A stretch of DNA of 5,421 bases from the NCBI GenBank assembly GCA_023388675.1, contig JAEWFU010000396.1, positions 1 through 5,421 of the forward strand, written 5' to 3'. Shown here piece by piece: positions 1-4,884 of the stretch. A model generated the notes under the pieces. The model made no database searches. It was not told the DNA's origin and was given only the letters and a program-made list of their open reading frames with translations. The DNA is from Pseudomonadota bacterium (lineage in GTDB: Bacteria; Pseudomonadota; Alphaproteobacteria; Rhizobiales; Rhizobiaceae). Both the position numbers and the translations under genes were made by a program. The first letter of the stretch is position 1. Every line of letters begins with the position of its first letter.

Positions 1-578
1 GGATAGACAAGCTCGAACCACGCGAAAGCGAAGAACAGAACGATAGCCGGCCAGTAGCCCAGCCACACCGGCAGCACGACGAACCCGTCTTTCCGTCCGG
101 TCACGGCCGCCAGCGCACGCCAGGGCACATACCAGGGATCGATCCACCACCAGAGATTTCCGAACATGCCCTGCACCAGCGTCAGGCCGACCCAGAAGAC
201 GGTCCACACCATCAGCGGCAGCGGGTTGGAAAGCGGGTCTCGACTGCCGAGGAAACCGGCTGCGACCAGCGCGCAGACAAGCAGCAGGCAGGCTGCACTG
301 CCCACAAGTCGCGGCCATACCGGCATGCTTCCAAGCGCCAGCCTTTTCCGCGCCAGCCGGTCGAGCGCCTGCGGCGGCGCGAACACCAGCAGGATGAAGG
401 TCAGGATGACGGCCGCAGCCCCGCCGACAAGATAATGCCCCGTCGGCAGCAGCAGCACGTGGCCGCGATCGGCCGCATGCGCGAGCGCCTGATCGGCCAT
501 CAGCGCGAGCGCGCCGATCGTCCAACAAGCCCCCGCAAGGCCGCCTCGGGACAATCGCACAAACCGCTCACTCGCCAT
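1..578 (-). CDS. Polytopic membrane protein, 'fenitrothion hydrolase'-type family, partial (C-terminus beyond left edge)
   Basis: An open minus-strand frame starts at ATG 578-576 and is still open at position 1, giving 192 full codons. An in-frame TAG lies a little upstream, so this is the first ATG, and GAGGGG sits 12 nt before it. Residues 13-35 look like a signal peptide or signal anchor ending ALAHA. Hydrophobic segments follow at about 48-68, 92-111, 122-140 and 172-192. Conserved-looking stretches are HVLLLPTGHYLVGGAAAV (40-57), NPLPLMVWTVFWVGLTL (118-134), FGNLWWWIDPW (139-149) and LGYWPAIVLFFAFAWFEL (173-190). From memory these match a family of integral membrane proteins annotated in many proteobacteria as 'fenitrothion hydrolase'. 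I see no hydrolase active-site motif, so I take the label as a family name rather than a function. It probably sits in the cytoplasmic membrane. Sure that it is a real gene; unsure of its role. Confidence 0.85.
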   Translation of the reverse strand, partial: MASERFVRLSRGGLAGACWTIGALALMADQALAHAADRGHVLLLPTGHYLVGGAAAVILTFILLVFAPPQALDRLARKRLALGSMPVWPRLVGSAACLLLVCALVAAGFLGSRDPLSNPLPLMVWTVFWVGLTLVQGMFGNLWWWIDPWYVPWRALAAVTGRKDGFVVLPVWLGYWPAIVLFFAFAWFELVY

Positions 579-803
579 TGCCGTCGCTATCCCCTCACGC
601 GACGCCGATGCCGCAGTCGGAGACTAGGCGAGCAGAGGCCGGCCTTGCAATCACGCACCTTGCCCGTCGTCCGCTGCAACCCTGCGGAACCGCGCTCCCG
701 CATTCACGTGAGGCGAAAGAAAACTTCGTCCAGTTTGCTCTTGTCGCACGCCGCGACAATCGCTATGTGTGCGCCCGCGCCGGCAACGGCCCACGCGCCC
801 CGC
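579..803. other. Intergenic region between the membrane-protein gene and tRNA-Ser
   Basis: About 225 bp with no convincing gene on either strand. It should hold the minus-strand promoter of the membrane-protein gene and the plus-strand promoter of the tRNA. On the minus strand TTGCAA (650-645), 17 bp and CTAGTC (627-622) is a weak candidate promoter for the membrane protein. The tRNA promoter is listed separately. Confidence 0.5.
740..768 (+). promoter_or_regulatory. Probable promoter of tRNA-Ser
   Basis: CTTGTC at 740-745 and CTATGT at 763-768 are separated by 17 bp. This is close to the housekeeping alphaproteobacterial pattern CTTGAC-N17-CTATAT. The predicted transcript start near 775 leaves a leader of about 29 nt before the tRNA at 804. 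Assigned by eye, with no experimental support. Confidence 0.55.
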
Positions 804-893
804 GGAGAGGTGGCAGAGTGGTTGAATGCACCGCACTCGAAATGCGGCATGGGTGCAAGCCCATCGGGGGTTCGAATCCCTCCCTCTCCGCCA
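804..893 (+). tRNA. tRNA-Ser (anticodon CGA)
   Basis: A complete 90-nt class II tRNA. The acceptor stem GGAGAGG (804-810) pairs with CCTCTCC (883-889), followed by discriminator G890 and encoded CCA 891-893. The anticodon stem CCGCA/TGCGG (831-835/843-847) encloses loop CTCGAAA with anticodon CGA at 838-840, reading UCG serine codons. The long variable arm, a serine hallmark, has stem ATGGG/CCCAT (849-853/860-864). The T arm is GGGGG-TTCGAAT-CCCTC (866-882), with one G-U pair. It is transcribed alone here. No clear T-rich terminator hairpin follows, only an A/T-rich stretch at 894-925. Its 3' end borders the accessory DNA of this window, a common integration position. Confidence 0.97.
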
Positions 894-1187
894 ATAATTC
901 GAAATTTAATTTACTTTCCAGTAGCTTATAGGCCTTCTGCATTCTGGCCCTACTAAGTGCCCTATCAATGGGCGCTGGCTTGCGGTCGTGGCGAGGTCGC
1001 ATTCGGATGACAGTGCGCAACAGGGAGGCTGCGATACGGAGAGGGCTTCGCCAGCGCCGTGTTGGTCGGGGCCAATACGTTCGGCCTGATGCCGACCGGA
1101 ATGTCCAATGGGGGCCGTCTCCTGACGTTCCGGTTATGGGAGACGGCTGCCGATTTCCGGTAGAGGGGATCACTGGATGCTGATCCG
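894..1187. other. Non-coding or remnant DNA between tRNA-Ser and the IS21 fragment
   Basis: No intact gene is supported here. It starts with an A/T-rich stretch after the tRNA. A plus-strand frame is open between TGA 1008-1010 and TAG 1161-1163 (50 codons) and has a protein-like tail, LVGANTFGLMPTGMSNGG then RLLTFRLWETAADFR. It has no clear start or ribosome binding site in this frame, so it may be the end of a decayed gene or part of a dispersed repeat. A 9-bp hairpin lies at 1114-1147. The right boundary, about 1187-1191, is where IstA similarity stops. Overlapping minus-strand frames have the low-complexity look of shadows. Confidence 0.5.
1114..1147. repeat. Inverted repeat, 9-bp arms
   Basis: GCCGTCTCC at 1114-1122 is the exact reverse complement of GGAGACGGC at 1139-1147, with a 16-nt spacer. 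No T-tract follows on either strand, so it is not a typical rho-independent terminator. It could belong to an intergenic repeat element. Function unknown. Confidence 0.55.
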
Positions 1188-1697
1188 CTACGGGTAGGCC
1201 CGCACGACAAAGGCACGGCTGTAGCTGAGCTTAGTATGGGCCACCTGCAGCTTGGTCCGCTCGCCGCCGATGATCGCCCAGTCTTCCGACCAGTCGAACT
1301 GGAAGGCCTCCCCGGGCTCGAACGCCAGTGGCACGAAGGTGCCGCGCCCGCTCGTTTGCATCTCGCGTTGACGATCCGCTTTCCAGGCACGCGCAAAGGC
1401 GGCAACCCGGCCATAAGAACCGTCGTAGCCGAGGCTCATCAGGTCGGCGTGCAACTGCTTGATCGTGCGCTTCTGCTTGCGCGGCCTGTTCGCCTCAGTC
1501 CTCAGCCAGGCCGCCAGCCGCTCCGCATAAATGTCCAGTTTGCTCGGCCGATCCGGAACCTTGAAGCGAGGCTCGACCTCACCCGATCGCAGGTATTTGC
1601 GGATCGTGTTCCGCGACAATCCCGTGCGCCGCGAAATCTCCCGGATCGAAAGCTCGTCTCGCAAATGCCAGCGCCGGATAACGCTCAGTAACGCCAT
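1188..1697 (-). pseudogene. istA: IS21-family transposase IstA, truncated (N-terminal third)
   Basis: 169 codons from ATG 1697-1695 to TAG 1190-1188. GGAG at 1709-1706, 8 nt upstream, supports this start over an upstream in-frame ATG at 1745 inside the terminal region. Intact IstA proteins are around 500 residues, so about two thirds is lost. Residues 1-45 hold an HTH (LSIREISRRTGLSRNTIRKYL, 17-36), the DNA-binding part that recognises the terminal repeats. Residues 75-135 are the linker with the QLHADLMSLGYDGSYGRV region. The first Asp of the catalytic DDE triad is D135 in FQFDWSE. The frame ends in SYSRAFVVRAYP then a stop, before the second Asp and the Glu. The product could at most bind DNA and cannot catalyse transposition. 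Loss probably came from a deletion or rearrangement at about 1188-1191. Confidence 0.9.
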
Positions 1698-1714
1698 GTC
1701 TATCACTCCAAAAT

Positions 1715-1736
1715 CCCCTGCACTCATCAGCAGGGG
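1715..1736 (-). repeat. Hairpin in the istA leader
   Basis: CCCCTGC (1715-1721) and GCAGGGG (1730-1736) form a 7-bp GC-rich stem with an 8-nt loop just upstream of the istA ribosome binding site. Leader structures that limit read-in expression are known in several IS families; that role here is inference. Confidence 0.5.
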
Positions 1737-1749
1737 CAGGTTCAAACAT

Positions 1750-1809
1750 GGGTCACTTCTCGATGGAAAAATCCCTCAATCCCGGATCAGTTCTCGGTGG
1801 AAATCAACA
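1750..1809 (-). repeat. IS21-type tandem terminal repeats (L1 and L2)
   Basis: L1 occupies 1809-1784 and L2 lies at 1769-1750. They share 17 of 20 positions (TTTCCA, then CGAGAA, then TGA, then CC) in the same orientation. They mark the left end of the element and would be the IstA binding sites. Confidence 0.8.
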
Positions 1810-1823
1810 GCCGGATGCCGGCG

Positions 1824-2237
1824 TCAGCGGAAGCGGTTGACTTCGGTGAAGGCTTTCCGGCGGGCGATGAACTCGCGTAGGAGGGGCAGGAAGAACGCCT
1901 TGCTGAAGCGGCCGATGGGCGGCTCGGGTTCAAGGTAGAAGGAGCGCCCGACGATATCGGTGTTGAACTCGTCAAGCACGATCCAGAGGCGCAGTTCGGC
2001 ATCGAGGCCGGCACGGCGCTTCTCGATGTCGGGGATTTCGGCGGAGAACGTGGACGCCACCGGCTCCTTGGTGGTGATCGGGAGAAGGAGCACGAGATCG
2101 CCGTCCGGTCGCGAGATCCGCACGCCGACGGCGACTGGCCTGTCCTTGCGGCCTTCGGTCTCGCCGGCGCGGTCCTCCCGCGCCCAGAGATAGGGATAGC
2201 GGATGACGGTCGCAGTCCGGATATCCTCGTAGCTCAT
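1824..2237 (-). CDS. PemK/MazF-like type II toxin
   Basis: 137 aa from ATG 2237-2235, which overlaps the antitoxin stop by 4 bp (ATGA). This start is preferred over an upstream in-frame ATG at 2555 that would run across the whole antitoxin gene. The N-terminal part has VIRYPYLWARE (11-21), then GETEGRKDRPVAVGVRI (25-41). This resembles the G-E-x-x-G-x-x-RP-V core of MazF/PemK ribonucleases. It is followed by GDLVLLLPITTKEP (46-59), like the beta strand and P-[IL]-T-S turn of that fold. Members of the family act in the cytoplasm, cutting mRNA at short specific sites when released from antitoxin. The C-terminal half (IPDIEKRRAGLDAELRLWIVLDEFN, residues 68-92, then GRFSKAFFLPLLREF) is longer than in classical MazF (about 110 aa). 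Family placement is from remembered motifs; RNase activity is inference. The stop is 14 bp from the IS21 end, so the gene is intact. Confidence 0.72.
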   Translation of the reverse strand: MSYEDIRTATVIRYPYLWAREDRAGETEGRKDRPVAVGVRISRPDGDLVLLLPITTKEPVASTFSAEIPDIEKRRAGLDAELRLWIVLDEFNTDIVGRSFYLEPEPPIGRFSKAFFLPLLREFIARRKAFTEVNRFR

Positions 2238-2503
2238 GACCGTCCACCTTCGTCTTCCTGCGCATAAGCATCGACCGCGCTCTCGAACTCGGCGAGCAGG
2301 CTGTCCGACATGGTCTCGATCGTGCCGGCGGAGCGCGCGTCCGACTGGCGCATCAGGCGCTCGTAGTCCTCGATGTTGAGGATGACGAGACGCGGCTTGC
2401 TGCGCTGCGTGATGGTCACAGGCCGGCGTAGCGCCTCGGCGATGATATCGCCGGACTTCTTGGAGAGGTCCGTCGTGGAATAGGAACGACCCGAGCGCGG
2501 CAT
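2234..2503 (-). CDS. Phd/YefM-like type II antitoxin
   Basis: 89 aa from ATG 2503-2501, with AGGAG 6 nt upstream. The N-terminal region YSTTDLSKKSGDIIAEALRR, then PVTITQRSKPRLVILNIEDYERLM (residues 28-51), has the layout of the Phd/YefM fold: a DNA-binding dimer domain with the PVTIT-x-x-x-KPRLV-x-x-x-EDYE signature. The acidic tail (about 60-85, DSLLAEFESAVDAYAQEDE) would wrap and neutralise the toxin. It is the first gene of a two-gene operon and overlaps the toxin start by 4 bp, so translation is probably coupled with antitoxin made first. It probably represses its own promoter through the palindrome at 2533-2559, and together with toxin as co-repressor. Phd/YefM antitoxins more usually pair with Doc or RelE/YoeB-type toxins, so the MazF-like partner is unusual. 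Confidence 0.82.
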   Translation of the reverse strand: MPRSGRSYSTTDLSKKSGDIIAEALRRPVTITQRSKPRLVILNIEDYERLMRQSDARSAGTIETMSDSLLAEFESAVDAYAQEDEGGRS

Positions 2504-2532
2504 GGCGTTCTCCTGCGTTTGCTGCGTATGCT

Positions 2533-2559
2533 GCCAATGCCGTAATATACGGCATTGGC
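2533..2559. promoter_or_regulatory. Palindromic operator of the toxin-antitoxin operon
   Basis: GCCAATGCCGTA (2533-2544) is the exact reverse complement of TACGGCATTGGC (2548-2559) around a 3-nt centre, giving 12-bp arms. It lies 30 bp upstream of the antitoxin start and covers the -10 box and the predicted transcript start. This is the expected binding site for a dimeric Phd-type antitoxin. A DNA site is favoured over an RNA hairpin because it straddles the promoter. Confidence 0.8.
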
Positions 2560-2572
2560 GGGATTCCTGCAA
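2544..2572 (-). promoter_or_regulatory. Sigma70-type promoter of the toxin-antitoxin operon
   Basis: On the minus strand, TTGCAG (2572-2567) and TATATT (2549-2544) are separated by exactly 17 bp. The -10 box is centred in the palindrome, so bound repressor would block RNA polymerase. Transcription should begin near 2537, leaving a leader of about 34 nt before the antitoxin ATG. Confidence 0.7.
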
Positions 2573-2591
2573 ATGACGAAGCATGGCGAGA

Positions 2592-2612
2592 AGCCTCCCT
2601 AAAAGGGAGGCT
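2592..2612 (-). terminator. Hairpin at the end of the small membrane-protein gene
   Basis: AGCCTCCCT (2592-2600) pairs exactly with AGGGAGGCT (2604-2612) around a 3-nt loop. The upstream gene's stop codon (TAG, 2601-2599) lies in the loop and first bases of the second arm as read on the minus strand. The sequence after the stem (TCTCGCC) is not T-rich, so it may be a weak terminator or a transcript-stabilising end. It separates this gene from the toxin-antitoxin promoter, which begins 20 bp further on. Confidence 0.4.
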
Positions 2613-2967
2613 CGGCGCTGATGCGGCCCTCCAGCTCCGCCCAGATCGTTTCGCGCTCCGCCAGCGCCATCACCAGCTCCTCCTCGATCCAGCGGCGCTC
2701 GTCGGCGTCGACGGCATGCCGCGTCGACTCGGCGATCGGATTGCGCCTTATCCAATTGCGGATGGCACACAATCCCATGATGCCCAAACCGCCGACAAAC
2801 AATCCACCGAGTGCATGGTTGCTGAAGCGGCCAAGTTCCCAACCGCCGCAAGCGAGAAATCCCCAGTACGCGCCAAGCACGATCCCAGAGCCCGCGCCGG
2901 CGATGAAAACGCGAAGCAAGTTCCAAAGTTTTTGAACGGCTGGGATTCGATGGGGTCGCTTATGCAT
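2599..2967 (-). CDS. Hypothetical small membrane protein, two predicted transmembrane segments
   Basis: 122 aa from ATG 2967-2965. I do not recognise the family. After a basic N-terminus (MHKRPHRIPAVQK) there are two hydrophobic stretches rich in Gly and Ala: about residues 17-40 (LLRVFIAGAGSGIVLGAYWG, then FLAC) and 52-70 (ALGGLFVGGLGIMGLCAIR). A charged, helix-forming C-terminus follows (88-115, including ERRWIEEELVMALAERETIW), possibly a short coiled coil on the cytoplasmic side. The ribosome binding site is weak. The frame is open further upstream to 3228, but the upstream translation is Arg/Ser-rich and looks non-coding, so the later ATG is chosen. It sits upstream of the toxin-antitoxin operon on the same strand but is separated from it by a hairpin and that operon's own promoter. 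Orphan status makes it only moderately certain. Confidence 0.55.
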   Translation of the reverse strand: MHKRPHRIPAVQKLWNLLRVFIAGAGSGIVLGAYWGFLACGGWELGRFSNHALGGLFVGGLGIMGLCAIRNWIRRNPIAESTRHAVDADERRWIEEELVMALAERETIWAELEGRISAEPPF

Positions 2968-3076
2968 CTCGCAACGTTGGCTAGCCTCGGATCGCTTCCG
3001 CCCGCGAGGAGAGACAAACCTACGGCGGCGACAGCGAGGCGACACCTTGATACGCGGATTGCGGAATCGGTCGCGT
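2968..3076. other. Intergenic gap between the LuxR-type regulator and the small membrane protein
   Basis: 109 bp with no clear hairpin terminator and no convincing promoter. The two genes are co-oriented, so read-through from the regulator into the small membrane protein gene is possible. Confidence 0.4.
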
Positions 3077-4189
3077 TTAATCGAGCAGGAGCCTAACCAG
3101 CTCCGCCTGTCGGGAGACACCCGTCTTCTCGAAGACGCGTATGAGATGTGTGCGCGCCGTGTTGATCGATATGCCGCAGCGTGCCGCCGCAGCCGCCCGC
3201 CCGTCACCCCTGAGCATCTCGACGGCAAGTACCGCCTCAGCCTGCGTCAGGCCGTACCGCTCCCTGAACGTGGCCACGCGCGCGGCGCGCTCCTTGTCGG
3301 GATCGTGCACGATCAGCATCGCGACGGGCGCCGGATAGCCCGCCGCCATCGCCACCTCCTTCGCGATGCCGCAGCGATAGGGCACGACTTCCACGAGAAG
3401 CGAACCGCTCGCGCCACGAGCGAACCGAACGTGACGGCCGGCTGCAGACAGCGGCCAGCCGGCCGTGCATGCGTTGATCGTCGCGCGCAGCAAGGCGTCC
3501 GCTCGGGGCTGGGCGAGACGGAGAATGCCGCCGACAACCCGGATGTCGTTGCCGGCGGCCAGAAGAGCGTCGGCGTCGGCGTCGGCGAAAACGACCCTCG
3601 CGGTCTTGTCCACCACAAGAACTCCTGCGCCCCCTTCGCCGTTGGCGCGTCCGTCGACGGTCGCCTCCATCTCCATCCGGTAAAGCTTGCGGGAGAGATT
3701 CACCGCCCTGACGAAATGGGGAACAAGGATCGCAAAGCGCTCGAACGACGCCTCGTCGATTTGGTCGCTGCGCGTCGATGCCTGAAGGACCAGACTGGAA
3801 AACATGCCGTCGCCGACGATCAGATTGGCGGCGATCCGCTCGGTTCCCAGTCCGGATCGCCGCCAGAACTCATTGTGGAACGGGCTTCGCAGGAACAATT
3901 CCCGCCCCGTATCCGCCAGCGTCGTCAGTTCTCCCACCGGAGCCGACGCGGTCGCCCTGGCAGTCGGATCGTGCAGCCACCAGTGCTCGGCATAGGCAGA
4001 GACGACATCCGGATCGGCGCGCGGCGTGACGACGGTGGAGTAGCCGAGCCGCGAATCGGCGACGACCAGCGCCGCGTTCTCCCCGCCGCAGAGATCGGCG
4101 ACGGCGCATAGCGCGTCGGACCATGGCGTCTCGTCCAGAGCCGCCTCGTAGATCTGTCCGATGATGTTTGCGAGCTGGTTCTCATGCAC
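3077..4189 (-). CDS. LuxR-type helix-turn-helix transcriptional regulator
   Basis: 370 aa from a GTG start at 4189-4187, with GGGGGGA about 10 nt upstream. A nearby ATG at 4185 is in another frame. The C-terminal 60 residues (about 309-368) form a LuxR/GerE HTH: RYGLTQAEAVLAVEMLRGDG, then ISINTARTHLIRVFEKTGVS with the recognition helix at about 341-352, ending QAELVRLLLD. The N-terminal 300 residues carry no receiver Asp pattern or acyl-homoserine-lactone motif that I can recognise. Residues 185-295 (GVLVVDKTARVVFADADADALL through VAMLIVHDPD) look like a PAS-type sensor fold, as in other large HTH regulators of rhizobia. The ligand is unknown. It is divergent from the cupin and membrane-protein pair and may control them. 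A (GCGTCG)3 repeat in the gene encodes Asp-Ala repeats. No frameshift seen. Confidence 0.88.
   Translation of the reverse strand: MHENQLANIIGQIYEAALDETPWSDALCAVADLCGGENAALVVADSRLGYSTVVTPRADPDVVSAYAEHWWLHDPTARATASAPVGELTTLADTGRELFLRSPFHNEFWRRSGLGTERIAANLIVGDGMFSSLVLQASTRSDQIDEASFERFAILVPHFVRAVNLSRKLYRMEMEATVDGRANGEGGAGVLVVDKTARVVFADADADALLAAGNDIRVVGGILRLAQPRADALLRATINACTAGWPLSAAGRHVRFARGASGSLLVEVVPYRCGIAKEVAMAAGYPAPVAMLIVHDPDKERAARVATFRERYGLTQAEAVLAVEMLRGDGRAAAAARCGISINTARTHLIRVFEKTGVSRQAELVRLLLD
3567..3584. repeat. Hexanucleotide repeat (GCGTCG)x3 inside the regulator gene
   Basis: Three perfect tandem copies of GCGTCG encode the alternating Asp-Ala run FADADADALL (residues 201-210) of the LuxR-type protein. 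A change in copy number would keep the reading frame. Confidence 0.7.
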
Positions 4190-4431
4190 CGATCACGTTC
4201 CCCCCAAGACCGTGACGAAGCTTTCAGGAGGCGGAGCAGGCATCCTGCTCAAAATGACGCGGAAACTCAGCCGCCTGCTTTTCGCAACCCTACCCCATTC
4301 TGTCGCTTGGGCAAGAACGACGTCACACAAACGTCGCATGCGCTTCCGCCTCGTCCCCGATATGGTGGAGGCTAGGGGATCATGGCACGCCACTTTCCCT
4401 GACAGTTTCACCCGGCAAGGGAGGGGGTGCG
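4190..4431. promoter_or_regulatory. Divergent intergenic region between the regulator and the cupin operon
   Basis: 242 bp that must hold both divergent promoters. A dyad, CGACGT (4318-4323) and ACGTCG (4331-4336) with a 7-nt spacer, is near the middle and is a candidate operator; the same block also has ACGTC as a direct repeat 12 bp apart. No strong -35/-10 pair stands out on either strand. A short minus-strand frame here (4193-4411) has no protein character and is not called. Confidence 0.45.
4234..4250 (-). repeat. Hairpin in the leader of the LuxR-type gene
   Basis: GAGCAGG (4234-4240) and CCTGCTC (4244-4250) form a perfect 7-bp stem with a 3-nt loop, 44 nt upstream of the GTG start on the minus strand. 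It could fold in the mRNA leader. Role unknown. Confidence 0.5.
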
Positions 4432-4857
4432 ATGAAGGTCTCGTGGATGGGCACGGACTATTCGATTACCGTCGCCAAGAGCGACAGCGCCGGCATCGTC
4501 GGCGTCTTCGAGGGCTTGGTACCGGCGGGCGACGGACCGCCGGTCCACATCCACCACAATGAAGACGAGGTGATCCACGTCATCGAGGGCGAGTACGAGT
4601 TCTGGCTTGACGGCAAGGTCTCACACGCCGGTCCCGGCGCGTCGGTCTTCCTCCCCCGCTCCGTTCCGCACACCTTCCGCGTGGTCGGTGACCGGCCCGG
4701 CCGCAATCTGGCGGTCATCACGCCGGGCGGCTTCGAGAACTTCTTTGTCGAGGCAGCGGAACGCGATCTTCGAATCCCCGACAACATGCCCGAGCTGATG
4801 GAACTGGCCGGCAGCTACGGGCTGGAATTCGTCGGCCCCGCCAACTGGGACGCCTGA
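4432..4857 (+). CDS. Cupin-domain protein (quercetin-dioxygenase-like small cupin)
   Basis: 141 aa from ATG 4432, with a purine-rich GGGAGGGGG site a few bases upstream. It is one single cupin barrel. Motif 1 is PPVHIHHNEDEVIHVIEGEY (36-55), matching HxHx4Ex6G with H39, H41, E46 and G53. Motif 2 is GASVFLPRSVPHTFR (69-83), with H80 as the last metal ligand and Ser replacing the usual Gly in PxG. The metal site (2-3 His plus Glu) thus appears complete, so a metal-dependent role is possible: dioxygenase, isomerase or small-molecule binding. The substrate cannot be read from the sequence. There is no signal peptide, so it is cytoplasmic. It is first in a likely two-gene operon, 27 bp before the membrane-protein gene, and divergent from the LuxR-type regulator. 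Confidence 0.9.
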   Translation: MKVSWMGTDYSITVAKSDSAGIVGVFEGLVPAGDGPPVHIHHNEDEVIHVIEGEYEFWLDGKVSHAGPGASVFLPRSVPHTFRVVGDRPGRNLAVITPGGFENFFVEAAERDLRIPDNMPELMELAGSYGLEFVGPANWDA

Positions 4858-4884
4858 GGCGCCGAAACCCGGGAAGAAAATCTT

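Larger units (their letters stand above)
1188..1809 (-). mobile_element. IS21-family insertion sequence, left-end remnant
   Basis: The element's left end is at 1809 and it reads leftward. It begins with TGTTGATTTCC (1809-1799), starting TG as IS21-family ends do. Two imperfect 20-bp copies of TTTCCAYCGAGAASTGAYCC lie at 1803-1784 and 1769-1750, 34 bp apart. Such multiple terminal repeats are the transposase binding sites known for this family. Next comes the istA fragment, which breaks off near 1188. The rest of istA, all of istB and the right terminal repeat are missing, so the element cannot move by itself. No target-site duplication can be scored because the right end is gone. The end lies 14 bp beyond the toxin stop codon. 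Confidence 0.88.

Noticed and set aside
956..976. Short hairpin AGTGCCC / GGGCGCT after the tRNA as a terminator
   Set aside because: The stem is short with a wobble pair, there is no T-tract, and it lies over 60 nt from the tRNA end.
1824..2555. A longer toxin start at 2555 (243 aa)
   Set aside because: It would run through the antitoxin gene in another frame and through the operator, and the added residues look random. The ATG at 2237 in the ATGA overlap is far better.
2234..2926. A longer antitoxin start at 2926 (230 aa)
   Set aside because: The extension overlaps the small membrane-protein gene, the hairpin and the promoter. ATG 2503 has a strong AGGAG site and starts the Phd-like domain.
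3047..4111. 354-aa open frame on the plus strand
   Set aside because: It is opposite the LuxR-type gene, is rich in Arg, His and Gly, has no recognisable domain, and mirrors the high-GC codon use of the real gene.
4193..4411. 72-aa minus-strand frame in the divergent intergenic region
   Set aside because: No ribosome binding site or domain, and it would occupy the promoter region of both flanking genes.
4769..4779. TTCGAATCCCC in the cupin gene, matching the T arm of tRNA-Ser
   Set aside because: Only about 10 bp shared and it lies in an intact coding region, so it is not credible as an attachment site.
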